Below, piece by piece: positions 43,573-52,552 of a stretch of DNA of 64,000 nucleotides. Every line of letters begins with the position of its first letter. Position 1 is the first letter of the stretch. The stretch is from positions 126,217 to 190,216 of the forward strand of contig CAIWXQ010000001.1 of the NCBI GenBank assembly GCA_903916675.1, in the 5' to 3' direction. Position numbers and translations under genes: made by a program. Under the pieces are notes generated by a model. It had not been told where the DNA came from and did no database searches. It saw only the letters and a list, made by a program, of their open reading frames with translations. This DNA comes from an uncultured bacterium. Lineage in GTDB: Bacteria > Verrucomicrobiota > Kiritimatiellia > RFP12 > CAIWXQ01.

Positions 43573-44559
43573 ATGACCGAACGCGAGAACGTCCTGGAGA
43601 TCATCCGGTTTGGAAAGCCCGCCAAAGTCATGGCGGGCATTCCGATGCATGCCGTGGACTACTTCGGCTGCCATCACGACGGTTTTGACGGCGGAGGTCA
43701 CCACCTTCCGATGGGTTCGAAGTGGTCCGACATTTGGGGCACCGTCTGGCATCGCGAGCACGAAGGCGTCATGGGGTTCCCGCGCGGCAATCCGCTTGCG
43801 AATCTCGTCGACGACATGAAGACCTATTCATGGCCGGATCCCGACGACGAACGCCTCTGCCACGTGATTGATGAAAAAGCCGGGACGTGGGACAAGGAAA
43901 CAATGTTTCTATCCGGGGCGAACCGCGATACGTTGTGGGAGCGCACGTACATGCTCTGCGGCATGGAAGAGGCGATGTGCCTGTTTCACACCGAACCGAA
44001 TGCCATGCGTGAATTGCTGCACCACATCATGGACTTCCAGCTGGGGATGGCGCGCCACTATGTCAAGGCCGGCGTCGAGTTCGCCAATCTTGGCGACGAT
44101 CTCGGCACGCAGAACGCATTGCTTCTTTCGCCGGAAATCATCGCCGGCTTTCTTGTGCCCGAGTATCGCCGGCTGTTCCAGTTCTACCAGGCGCACGGGG
44201 TGCTCATCAATTTCCACTCCTGCGGCCATATTCTGCCCATCATCGACATTTTCGCGGACCTCGGCGTCGATGTTCTCAACCCCATCCAGACGACTGCCAA
44301 TGATGTCGATGAACTGCGCCGTGTCACGCAAGGCCGCATGGCGTTGATGGGCGGAGTGAATTCGGCGGTGATCGCCAGTGGGCCGATTGACGCGATCCGG
44401 CGTGAAACGCGAACCCGTCTCTGGCAGTTGGGACGCAACGGCGGTTACTTCTGCCGGCAGGATCAGAGGATGCCCTGGCCGGTAGAGCATTATCAGGCCT
44501 ACCAGCAGACGCTTGAACAATTCGGAAACTATCCTCTCCAACCGCCCGGCAATGGGTAA
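43573..44559 (+). CDS. Uroporphyrinogen decarboxylase (URO-D)-family protein
   Basis: The 328-aa TIM-barrel protein belongs to the URO-D superfamily: MTERENVLEIIRFGKPAKV at the N-terminus, YVKAGVEFANLGDDLGTQNA, FYQAHGVLINFHSCGHILPI and GVDVLNPIQTTANDVDELRR. The catalytic arginine pattern of true HemE is not seen. The H-S-C-G-H segment is typical of the corrinoid/methyltransferase-like or unknown-function branch common in PVC sugar clusters. It is cotranscribed with flanking plus-strand genes, but a 218-bp gap holding a repeat precedes it. Confidence 0.85.
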   Translation: MTERENVLEIIRFGKPAKVMAGIPMHAVDYFGCHHDGFDGGGHHLPMGSKWSDIWGTVWHREHEGVMGFPRGNPLANLVDDMKTYSWPDPDDERLCHVIDEKAGTWDKETMFLSGANRDTLWERTYMLCGMEEAMCLFHTEPNAMRELLHHIMDFQLGMARHYVKAGVEFANLGDDLGTQNALLLSPEIIAGFLVPEYRRLFQFYQAHGVLINFHSCGHILPIIDIFADLGVDVLNPIQTTANDVDELRRVTQGRMALMGGVNSAVIASGPIDAIRRETRTRLWQLGRNGGYFCRQDQRMPWPVEHYQAYQQTLEQFGNYPLQPPGNG

Positions 44560-44611
44560 GCGCTGATCGAGCAGTTGACGCAGTTCAACTCCAGAAAGTG
44601 ATTTTCAGTCG

Positions 44612-45151
44612 ATGAAACCGCACACGTACTATAGCGAGACATCCATGCCAACAACGAAAAGCGTAACCGATTACAAACCGTACACGGGCCGTCTTTCACG
44701 GTCATTGCTGACAGCGGCCATGCTGCTCTCGACGCTCGGCGCCAGGCGGGCGTTCAGCGCCCCGGACACGGCATCCGGAACAACCAATCAGACCCTCACG
44801 ATCAAGGGGACGGATACGTTTAGAGGCAAGGCGAGTTCCTGGTCAGCCACACTGACGCCAAAGGGCAAAGACACCTATGAGGCGGTCTACATCTCCACAT
44901 GGGGCGGCAAACCTCTGAGTTACACCGGAACCATTGAGACGGACGGCAAGACGAAGATCACGGGCGCCGGCAAGAATGCCAACGGCTCCTTTGAGTTCTC
45001 CGGCACATACGGAAAAGACAACATCGCGCAGTGCAGCTACAAGGAAGTCGGCGGCACCCTCAACCGCTCCGGCACCATGACCGCCGAAGCGCCGAAGTCC
45101 GGCTCAGACAAAGAAGTGGCCGTCGCGCCTGCGACCCCGGCCAAACCATAA
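44612..45151 (+). CDS. Small exported protein, hypothetical
   Basis: The 179-aa product has an N-terminal signal sequence (LSRSLLTAAMLLSTLGARRA, cleaved near AFSA). A beta-rich domain (TLTIKGTDTFRGKASSWSAT, WGGKPLSYTGTIETDGKTK, GSFEFSGTYGKDNIAQCSY) and an Ala/Pro/Lys tail follow. The strand pattern resembles a small beta-barrel or sandwich. The ATG at 44645 is an alternative start. It lies just before the giant beta-helix gene, with which it is probably expressed. No family recognised. Confidence 0.7.
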   Translation: MKPHTYYSETSMPTTKSVTDYKPYTGRLSRSLLTAAMLLSTLGARRAFSAPDTASGTTNQTLTIKGTDTFRGKASSWSATLTPKGKDTYEAVYISTWGGKPLSYTGTIETDGKTKITGAGKNANGSFEFSGTYGKDNIAQCSYKEVGGTLNRSGTMTAEAPKSGSDKEVAVAPATPAKP

Positions 45152-45198
45152 CGGTTGCCATTACATACCCATGTGTCGGTATGCGAAAGGATGCAGAG

Positions 45199-48100
45199 AT
45201 GATACGATTGACAATGCGCCTGGCGATGATGGGATTGGTCTCGACGATGCTTTGTGAGGCACCGGCATTTGGCGCCAGTGTTTCCATTTCCGGCACGGTG
45301 AAGGATGCGGACGGTAAGCCCGTTGCGGGCGTGGCCATCGGCATCCGCACCAACTCCGGCGCGACAGCGGTTACCGGCGCGGATGGCTCTTTCAAGCTCT
45401 CCGGAGAATACACGCCGTACAAAAGCCCCAGGCCGGACTTCCCCTCGGTTGTGATGGAGAAGATCATGGCCAGTTCTGTGCTGTTGACCGGCACCAAGGC
45501 CGGTCTGATGCAGGCGCGTTCTCTCGTGAAGGACAACGCCTCCGGCGTTCAAATCACGATGTATCCCATGCCCTCCGGCAAGGTCACTCTTGTCGGCAAT
45601 CTGCTCGCCAGCGCCCATGTCCTGGGAATGACCAAGGCGGCCGATCAGGAGAAGCACACATTCATGATCGCCTTCGACGGTACGCCCGGCATCCGGGCCG
45701 CGTTCGACCAGATTCTCAAGGATTTCTGGCCGGATGGCAGCAGTCTGGATGGAGACTCGGCACTGGAACTGGAGAACCAGCTCGTAGAGCGCCTGCAGTT
45801 CAACCTGGATGGACCGCAGGAGGCTGCCATGTGGAAAGAGGTCAAGCAGCACGCCTACGTTTCGGCTGTCACCTTGACCGGCGAGATCCATGAGAAGCCC
45901 GGCACACCGTGGCCGCAACCCTGGATTTCGACGGAGTCCTTCGGCCCCACTACCGCTACCGTCGCCACGTTTCAATTAGGTTACACCAACGTGGTCACCC
46001 TTGACGGCTTGACCATTCAAAACGGCAAGGGCGCCCTCTACGGTGGTGGTATTGCCGTCTCTGGCAACCAAGGGGGCCTCTTCGGTAGCTTTAATGCGAC
46101 GATCACAAATTGCGTCATTCGTAATAATATCATGGCGAACATTAATGGTGCGGGTGGTGGTATCGCTTTGGGCGTAGCCGGAAACACCGGTAATAGTCCT
46201 GGAAGCGGCACCGTTACCGTTGTGGATTCCATGATCCTTTCGAACAGTTCACCTGCTACACGCAGCGCCGCCGGCATCTATCTGTCGTGTTCCAACTTCA
46301 CGATCCGGAATTGCACCGTTGCATACAATACGATAGGAGCTGTTGGCAACAACAACGTAACTTACAGTGGCGGCGGAATCGTTGCGTTTGGTTGTTATAC
46401 CGGCTCGATTATCCAGTGCACGATCGCCAGCAATGGCGCGCAGACCGTTGGCAACACCAACGGGCCGACAGCTGTATTATACGGCGGCGGCATCCGCTGG
46501 GATCTTACGGCTGCTAACATGCCAAAATTTGGTCAGCCCGGCGGTGGCGGCGTGATCCGGAATTGCACGATTGTCGGGAACATGGCAACCAACGGCGGTG
46601 GTGTGGCCATCACGGGAGCCCTGCCGGGGACAGGAACGAACCTATTGATCGAAAGTTGCATCATTGCCAACAATATCACCCCTGCCAACAACACGGGCAT
46701 AGTCCAAACGGCGTGTGATGTTTATTACAATGGCACCGCTGGCGTTCTGCAAGAACAGTATAACCTGATCGGCAACGGCGCCACCAACGGTGGCGTGGCT
46801 GGCTGGCTGGCTTTCACGAATGCGTCGGGGGCAATGGCCAACAACACGACGAACATTCACAGCAGCTATGTAGGATCCAACAGCAGCTATAAGGTTGACC
46901 TGAACCTGGGGCCGTTGCAGATCAACAACAACGGCAAGACCTATACCATGGCGCTGCTGGCAACGGGAAACACGCCGGCCATCAACCACGGCACCAACAC
47001 CGCCAATTTGGCCTACGACCAGCGCGGCGCGGCGCCCTATGAGCGCACCTATGGCGCGGGCACGGACATTGGCGCCTACGAATATGGCGCTGGTTCGACC
47101 AACCTGCTGTACAACTCGTACGGCTGGCAGGACAACGCACCCGGCTCCGGCGTCCTCTTCATCAATGCAACCAACACCAGCCTCAACACCGGCTACATGA
47201 TGACCGTCCTGATCACCAACGGCGCGCCGGTCTTGTTCCAGGGAACAGATGGCACCGAGTGGAGCAACGACGGCAACAACAAATTGTCCTACAATTCGGT
47301 CACGGCGCTGACCAATGCGAATATTCCGGCCGGCTTGACGCTTCATGCGGCGCCCACCAATGGCGGCATGGGACTGACGATCTGGATGACCGGAACAATC
47401 AGCGGTCCGCATGGCCTTGCCCAGAGTGTCAACAACATCCAGTTCAGTTTCCAGGATGGCGCCTTCAACTTCAACGGCGACGCCAACGGGCACGCGGTGC
47501 AGGTCGCAAACGCGACGGTTACCAACATCGCCGTGACGCTCCGCGACGCGGTAAGTCAAGCTTTCAGCATGTCATATGCCGGCACGAACTTCTATGAAAA
47601 CAGCACCTGGAACGACGGCAGCATCGCGACAACCAACCAGATCCTGATCCTGGGCAATGATCAATGGGCAGATAGCGTTCCCGGCCATGATCTGATCGCC
47701 GGGCACTATGTGACGGTCTCCAACGTGCCCGGAGGGCTGACAGCCCAACTGCTGGTGGTCAACAACACGACCGCCAACTTTATCCTCACAGGCCAGGCGA
47801 CAAGTCACGCGGCGGCCAGCAGCATCGGCAACCTCCTGCTGGTCATCAGCAATACCGCGATGGGTTCCACGTTTGCGCCCACCAACTACATCTCCACCAA
47901 CGCGGTCACGTTCTACGACCCCGCCACGCAGGTGACGCTCAACTGGAGCGGCGCGTCCTTCAGCGAGAGCGCAGCCAATAACGGCACCATGGCCGGCTCG
48001 CTCACGGTCACGCTGGTCAGCAACCTGTTCGTTTCGGGGGTCGCCTCCTACGTGTCGTTTCCGGGGCTGCCGGCCAATCTGGTCGGCCAGGTGACCTATA

Positions 48101-50019
48101 ACAACGCCACGAACATCACGATCGCGCTGACCGGCGCGGCAGTGAGCCACAACGCCATCAACAATGGCACATTCCAGGTCCAATTCACGACCAACGCCTT
48201 CTATAATGTGGACCCCAGCGTGTCGGTGGCGAACAGCAACCAGACCGTGAGCCTCTCGTTCCTGAACCCGACCATTGCCTGGGTCACCAATGCGACGGGC
48301 TTCACGGAACTGATGCCGGATAACAACGGCGCGATTGATCCGATCACCTACGTGATTGGCACGCTGACCGGCGACACATTCACCGCCAGCGCAGGCTCTT
48401 CGTTCACGCCGGCCAACGTGCCGGGCGGGCTGACCATAAACGTGGCGACCACCAGCCCCACGACCGTGAAGATCACGCTGAGCGGCAATGCGGCTGCGCA
48501 CGCGGCAGCCCAAAGCACCAACAACCTGGGGTTGACGTTCCAAAACGCGGCATTCACGCAGGGCGGCGCCGCGAATGTGGCCAATTACAACCCGACCAAC
48601 TGGGCGGTCACGTTCTACGATCCGACCAAGACCTGGTACGTGGCTGCCACGAACGCGACCCCGGTGGTTGGCAGCGACACCAACTCTGGGACATCCTCCA
48701 GTAGCCCGTTCGCCACGATTTTGAACGCGATCGCGAAGGCGACGGCCTACGACATCATCCACATCCTGCCGGGCGTTATCACCGAGCAAAATGGTCCGGG
48801 CGTGGGTGGCCTAGGCGCTCTTTGCGGCATCCAGGTGACCAAGTCGCTCCAGTTCGTGGGCGAGGACACGATGATAACGCACGGCATCTCCATCGTACAG
48901 GCCGCGGCCCTGCCAGGTGTGGCCACCAACCGCCTGTTCTATCTCTCCGGCAGCCCCTATATGTCGTTCCGCAACCTGACGCTCCGCAACGGGTGCGACG
49001 ATTCTGCTGGAAATAGATCCGACAGCGGCGGTGGTGCCATCATGTCCAAATACCAGTACACGCTGATCATCTCGAACTGCTACATCTACAACTGCCAGTC
49101 GACCAACTACGCCGGCGGGATTTCTTTCTACCCGGTTTCAACCCAGCAGGCCAAGAATTCCAATCTGTACATCTACGACTCCATCATCGCGAGCAACATG
49201 GTCACAGGTTCGGCGGGTTATGCTGGCGGCCTCCATACCGTTGCCGCAAACGGGCCTTCGGTGTGTGTGTATCTGTACAATTCGTCCATCATCGGGAATG
49301 TTGTTACCGGCTACGTGGGGGGCGCTTACATCGCGGCATCCACCGCTCTGGTCCAGAACTGCACGTTCGCAGGCAACAGTTCGCAAGGCACAACCGCGAA
49401 TACGGGTGGCGCGCTGTTTCTCATTAACCATCTTACTCAAGTCGCCGGCAACCAGGGGCAGACCAACTGGACTGTCCGCAACTGCACGATTGCCGACAAC
49501 TCCGCGCCTGCGGGGCTGGTCGGCGGCCTTGGCTATAGTCACGGCGTTCTCTCGCAGGCGCTCTTCCTGGTGAGCACGATCGTTGCGCAGAACACGGCGA
49601 CCGGCGGCGGCGCGCCGGACATCAAACAGCTGAACCCCAATTTTACCTATCCGCAGTGCGTGGAGAGCTACAACCTGATTGGCGACTGCACGAATTCCGC
49701 GCTGGCCATCGCGAGTTCCAACGTCTTCATCGCGGCGGGGCAGACCCTCAATGCGAACAACAGTTACATTGGCAACAGCGGCGCCGCGGTCGGCACAGTC
49801 AACCCGCAGCTCTCGTCGCTGGCCTACAACGGCGGCCCCACGCCGACCATGGCCCTGCAGGGTGGCAGCCTGGCCATCGACCACGGCGCCAACCCGGGCA
49901 ACCTCCTCTCCGACCAGCGCGGATCCGGCTATAACCGGGTGGTGGGAAGCCAGACTGATATCGGCGCGTATGAGTTTGGCGCCGGGCCGCCCACGGGACT
50001 GATCATCTACATCCAGTAA
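45199..50019 (+). CDS. Large beta-helix surface protein (choice-of-anchor Q)
   Basis: The product is 1,606 aa. The ATG at 45199 has AAGGA 8 nt upstream; ATG 45181 is also in frame. A signal peptide (to about AFGA) precedes a carboxypeptidase-regulatory-like domain (VSISGTVKDADGKPVAGVAI). A parallel beta-helix with Pmp/right-handed repeats follows (LDGLTIQNGKGALYGGGIAV, FTIRNCTVAYNTI), then a choice-of-anchor Q module (about 570-635, ending DIGAYEYGAG). Four or five repeats of about 100 residues come next (GTFTPANVPGGLT-like, ending FYDPT), then a second beta-helix and a second anchor-Q module at the C-terminus (MALQGGSLAIDHGANPGN, DIGAYEFG). It is likely surface-exposed and carbohydrate-binding or -degrading. 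A terminator follows directly. Confidence 0.85.
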   Translation: MIRLTMRLAMMGLVSTMLCEAPAFGASVSISGTVKDADGKPVAGVAIGIRTNSGATAVTGADGSFKLSGEYTPYKSPRPDFPSVVMEKIMASSVLLTGTKAGLMQARSLVKDNASGVQITMYPMPSGKVTLVGNLLASAHVLGMTKAADQEKHTFMIAFDGTPGIRAAFDQILKDFWPDGSSLDGDSALELENQLVERLQFNLDGPQEAAMWKEVKQHAYVSAVTLTGEIHEKPGTPWPQPWISTESFGPTTATVATFQLGYTNVVTLDGLTIQNGKGALYGGGIAVSGNQGGLFGSFNATITNCVIRNNIMANINGAGGGIALGVAGNTGNSPGSGTVTVVDSMILSNSSPATRSAAGIYLSCSNFTIRNCTVAYNTIGAVGNNNVTYSGGGIVAFGCYTGSIIQCTIASNGAQTVGNTNGPTAVLYGGGIRWDLTAANMPKFGQPGGGGVIRNCTIVGNMATNGGGVAITGALPGTGTNLLIESCIIANNITPANNTGIVQTACDVYYNGTAGVLQEQYNLIGNGATNGGVAGWLAFTNASGAMANNTTNIHSSYVGSNSSYKVDLNLGPLQINNNGKTYTMALLATGNTPAINHGTNTANLAYDQRGAAPYERTYGAGTDIGAYEYGAGSTNLLYNSYGWQDNAPGSGVLFINATNTSLNTGYMMTVLITNGAPVLFQGTDGTEWSNDGNNKLSYNSVTALTNANIPAGLTLHAAPTNGGMGLTIWMTGTISGPHGLAQSVNNIQFSFQDGAFNFNGDANGHAVQVANATVTNIAVTLRDAVSQAFSMSYAGTNFYENSTWNDGSIATTNQILILGNDQWADSVPGHDLIAGHYVTVSNVPGGLTAQLLVVNNTTANFILTGQATSHAAASSIGNLLLVISNTAMGSTFAPTNYISTNAVTFYDPATQVTLNWSGASFSESAANNGTMAGSLTVTLVSNLFVSGVASYVSFPGLPANLVGQVTYNNATNITIALTGAAVSHNAINNGTFQVQFTTNAFYNVDPSVSVANSNQTVSLSFLNPTIAWVTNATGFTELMPDNNGAIDPITYVIGTLTGDTFTASAGSSFTPANVPGGLTINVATTSPTTVKITLSGNAAAHAAAQSTNNLGLTFQNAAFTQGGAANVANYNPTNWAVTFYDPTKTWYVAATNATPVVGSDTNSGTSSSSPFATILNAIAKATAYDIIHILPGVITEQNGPGVGGLGALCGIQVTKSLQFVGEDTMITHGISIVQAAALPGVATNRLFYLSGSPYMSFRNLTLRNGCDDSAGNRSDSGGGAIMSKYQYTLIISNCYIYNCQSTNYAGGISFYPVSTQQAKNSNLYIYDSIIASNMVTGSAGYAGGLHTVAANGPSVCVYLYNSSIIGNVVTGYVGGAYIAASTALVQNCTFAGNSSQGTTANTGGALFLINHLTQVAGNQGQTNWTVRNCTIADNSAPAGLVGGLGYSHGVLSQALFLVSTIVAQNTATGGGAPDIKQLNPNFTYPQCVESYNLIGDCTNSALAIASSNVFIAAGQTLNANNSYIGNSGAAVGTVNPQLSSLAYNGGPTPTMALQGGSLAIDHGANPGNLLSDQRGSGYNRVVGSQTDIGAYEFGAGPPTGLIIYIQ

Positions 50020-50036
50020 CGTTCTTCTGAGAGGAG

Positions 50037-50072
50037 CGGGCGGTCGCGGATTTCTCCGCGCCCGCCCGTTTT
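50037..50072 (+). terminator. Rho-independent terminator after the beta-helix gene
   Basis: CGGGCGGTCGCGGA pairs with TCCGCGCCCGCCCG (14 bp, one mismatch) across a TTTC loop and is followed by TTTT. It starts 17 nt after the stop codon. Confidence 0.9.
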
Positions 50073-50174
50073 GCTTAACACGCATTGTTTTGAAATGCGG
50101 GCACGAAAAAGAGAAAGGCTGCTGAAGAGCACGAAGGGTTGTGGGAGGGCGGCCGGCATCGGCTGCCATAGGGC

Positions 50175-50278
50175 GAAGTAGGCCGGCGCGTCCTCGCGCC
50201 GAGCCCGGGAGAAGGAAGACACGAGCGGTGGAAGTTGGGGCTGCGGCGAGGACGCCGCGCCCTACTTGGCTGCGTGCG
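50175..50278 (+). repeat. GCGTCCTCGC palindromic repeat P, copy 1
   Basis: Two arms, AGTAGGCCGGCGCGTCCTCG and (inverted) GCGAGGACGCCGCGCCCTAC, flank about 40 bp, making an imperfect hairpin of roughly 100 bp. The same arms occur in inverted orientation at 56646-56752. The rest of 50073-50489 shows no supported gene. Confidence 0.75.
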
Positions 50279-50489
50279 CCCACTTCAAGAATCGGCACGT
50301 TGCGGTTCGCTTAATGAAGCTTGCGAAAGCGATCGGCGCCGCTTCATTCCTATCCGTCACCCCTGCAACAAATTACGGCTGCGGCGCTGAGCGAACTGGT
50401 TGTGAGCCTTGCCTTTCTCATGCAAAGCGCCTACCCTATTCAGCAGACACCTATTCCACACGTTGGCGCAATCGCGCCGGGAGCATTGC

Positions 50490-52178
50490 TTGAATTTCCA
50501 GTCACTGGGCCTGAAGCCCGAATTGATCCGGGCTGTGACCGAAATGGGCTTCGAGACGCCGATGCCCATTCAGGAGCAGGCCATCCCCGTGCTGCTGGCC
50601 GGCGAAACCGATTTTATCGGCCTGGCCCAGACCGGCACCGGCAAGACGGGCGCCTACGGGCTGTCGCTGCTGCAGCGCCTCGATCCCGCGCGCCGCAAGC
50701 CGCAGGTGCTGCTCCTCTGTCCGACGCGCGAACTGTGCCTCCAGATCACCAATGAATTGCGCCAGTTCGGCCGCCATCTGGCCGGATTTCGCGTGGTGGC
50801 TGTCTATGGCGGCGCCAGCATTACAGCCCAGATGTCCGAGATCCGGCATGGCGTGCAGGTGGTGGTGGCCACGCCGGGACGCTTGTGCGACCTGATGCGC
50901 CGCAAGGCTCTTGATTTCACCGGCGTGACCGTGGCTGTGCTGGACGAGGCCGACGAGATGCTGAACATGGGGTTCCAGGAGGACCTGGACCTGATTCTCG
51001 ACGCCCTGCCGGATGCGGCCCGCACCTGGCTGTTCTCCGCCACCATGCCGCAGGGCGTGGCCACGATCGCCCGCAAGTACCTGAGCCAGCCGGTCGAGAT
51101 CACCATTGGCAAGCGGAACGAGGCTGCCGCCAATCTGGTCCATGTGGTCTACCTGCTCCAGCACGCACACCGCTACGTGGCACTCAAGCGGCTGCTGGAT
51201 TCCGAGGCAGCCATGTTTGGCCTTATTTTCCGGCGCACCCGCCACGAGACGCAGGAACTGGCCGAGGCGCTCACGCGCGACGGCTACCCCGCCGAATCGC
51301 TCCACGGCGACCTGTCGCAGGCACAGCGGGACAGCGTCATGCGCAATTTCCGGCGCAAGCAGATGAGCCTGCTCGTCGCGACCGACGTGGCGGCGCGCGG
51401 CCTGGACGTGGAGGACATCACGCACGTCATCCACTACGATCTGCCTGCGGATCTTGATGTCTACACCCACCGCAGCGGGCGCACGGCGCGCGCCGGCAAA
51501 TCGGGCGTGTCGTGGGTTTTCGCCAGCCCGGCCGAACGCTACCGCCTGGGGCTGCTGGAGCGGAACCTGAAGATCGAATTTACGGTGGGGAAAGTTCCCG
51601 ACGGCCGGGAAGCTTGCCGCCGGAAAATCCTGGACATGGCTGCCCGGATTGCGGCGACCGAGGTGCATCCGGCTGCGCTGGCCGACTTCCTGCCGCCGGT
51701 CACGGCGGCGTTCGAATCCCTGAGCAAGGACGATCTGGTGGCGCGCCTGGTGGCGGCCGAGGTCAAGCGCTACCACGCGACGCACGGCACCAGCACCGAC
51801 GTCAACGCCCATGCCGCGCAGCAGCACCCGTCCGTACGCCGTCCGCACGCCTCGGCCGCGCGTCCGTTCGATGACGGCCCCATGCACCGCCTGGAAGTCG
51901 ACATCGGGCAACGCGACCGCGCCAACGCCGGCGCCATCGTGCGCCTGGTCTGCGAAAGCGCCGACATCCCGTCCGCCATGATCGGCCGGATCACCATGGA
52001 TCACAATGCCACCAGCTTTGAAGTGCAGGAAGCGGTCTGCGCGCAGGTGCTCGCGGGGCTGCAAATCGCGTTGTTCGACGGTCGCCCGGTGCGCGTGCGC
52101 GACGCCGCGAATGCGGGCGGAGCCCGTGGCGCCCCGCGGAAAAAATATCAGGCGCACAAGCGCCACGGCCCCGCGTAA
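50490..52178 (+). CDS. DEAD-box ATP-dependent RNA helicase, DeaD/DbpA type
   Basis: The product is 562 aa, starting from TTG at 50490 with GGGAG 7 nt upstream, which gives the usual N-terminus NFQSLGLKPELIRAV; the longer ORF from 50409 is not supported. Helicase motifs: Q-motif PMPIQEQAIP, Walker A AQTGTGKT (46-53), PTRELCLQ, VVATPGRLCDLM, DEAD box VLDEADEMLNMGF (near 153), SAT (near 183), LVATDVAARGLDV and HRSGRTARAG (near 330). The C-terminal region (about 475-550, LEVDIGQRDRANAGAIVRLV) is a DbpA-type RNA-binding fold, then a basic tail. It probably remodels rRNA or structured mRNA. It stands alone after a repeat-rich gap. Confidence 0.93.
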   Translation: MNFQSLGLKPELIRAVTEMGFETPMPIQEQAIPVLLAGETDFIGLAQTGTGKTGAYGLSLLQRLDPARRKPQVLLLCPTRELCLQITNELRQFGRHLAGFRVVAVYGGASITAQMSEIRHGVQVVVATPGRLCDLMRRKALDFTGVTVAVLDEADEMLNMGFQEDLDLILDALPDAARTWLFSATMPQGVATIARKYLSQPVEITIGKRNEAAANLVHVVYLLQHAHRYVALKRLLDSEAAMFGLIFRRTRHETQELAEALTRDGYPAESLHGDLSQAQRDSVMRNFRRKQMSLLVATDVAARGLDVEDITHVIHYDLPADLDVYTHRSGRTARAGKSGVSWVFASPAERYRLGLLERNLKIEFTVGKVPDGREACRRKILDMAARIAATEVHPAALADFLPPVTAAFESLSKDDLVARLVAAEVKRYHATHGTSTDVNAHAAQQHPSVRRPHASAARPFDDGPMHRLEVDIGQRDRANAGAIVRLVCESADIPSAMIGRITMDHNATSFEVQEAVCAQVLAGLQIALFDGRPVRVRDAANAGGARGAPRKKYQAHKRHGPA

Positions 52179-52401
52179 TCCGGCCCCGCGCCTGGCCGCA
52201 AGTCCGGCTTAACGCCTGCCGGCGTCCGGGCCGGAGTCCCGGACGTACCGAGCATCCGGTAGGTTCGCGACTTTGACGCGGACCCCTGCGTGTATCGAAC
52301 ACAATCGCCCGCTGCGGCCGAGTATGGCAGGGGAGGGCAATTACCGCACCGTGACTGACGGTTACGCCCCGGAACCGGCACCCTGCAAATCAACCTAACC
52401 A
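52179..52401. other. Intergenic region, no gene seen
   Basis: GC-rich sequence with several short inverted repeats (e.g. CCGGCGTCCGGGCCGGAGTCCCGGAC around 52217-52243) but no terminator-like T tract and no convincing ORF. Confidence 0.5.
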
Positions 52402-52545
52402 ATCTAACTATTCATGCGCCAGCAGGTTCCGAAAGGGAATTGACAACCCATCGCCAATTGCCATACTGCCAACCATGACGTTGCTGCCGGCCCATGCGAA
52501 CAGCAAGCAGGACAAAAGGAGTGGGCGACTCATATCACGTTCTGA
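52402..52545 (+). other. Possible worn attC-like site preceding the first lipoprotein cassette
   Basis: ATCTAAC (52402-52408) matches RYYYAAC and is followed by ATGCGCCAGCAGG, the same arm sequence as site E. The R' box GTTCTGA (52539-52545) opens the next cassette and is exactly complementary to the R'' box TCAGAAC at that cassette's end (53611-53617). The arms in between pair poorly. Confidence 0.5.
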
Positions 52546-52552
52546 CTTCATA

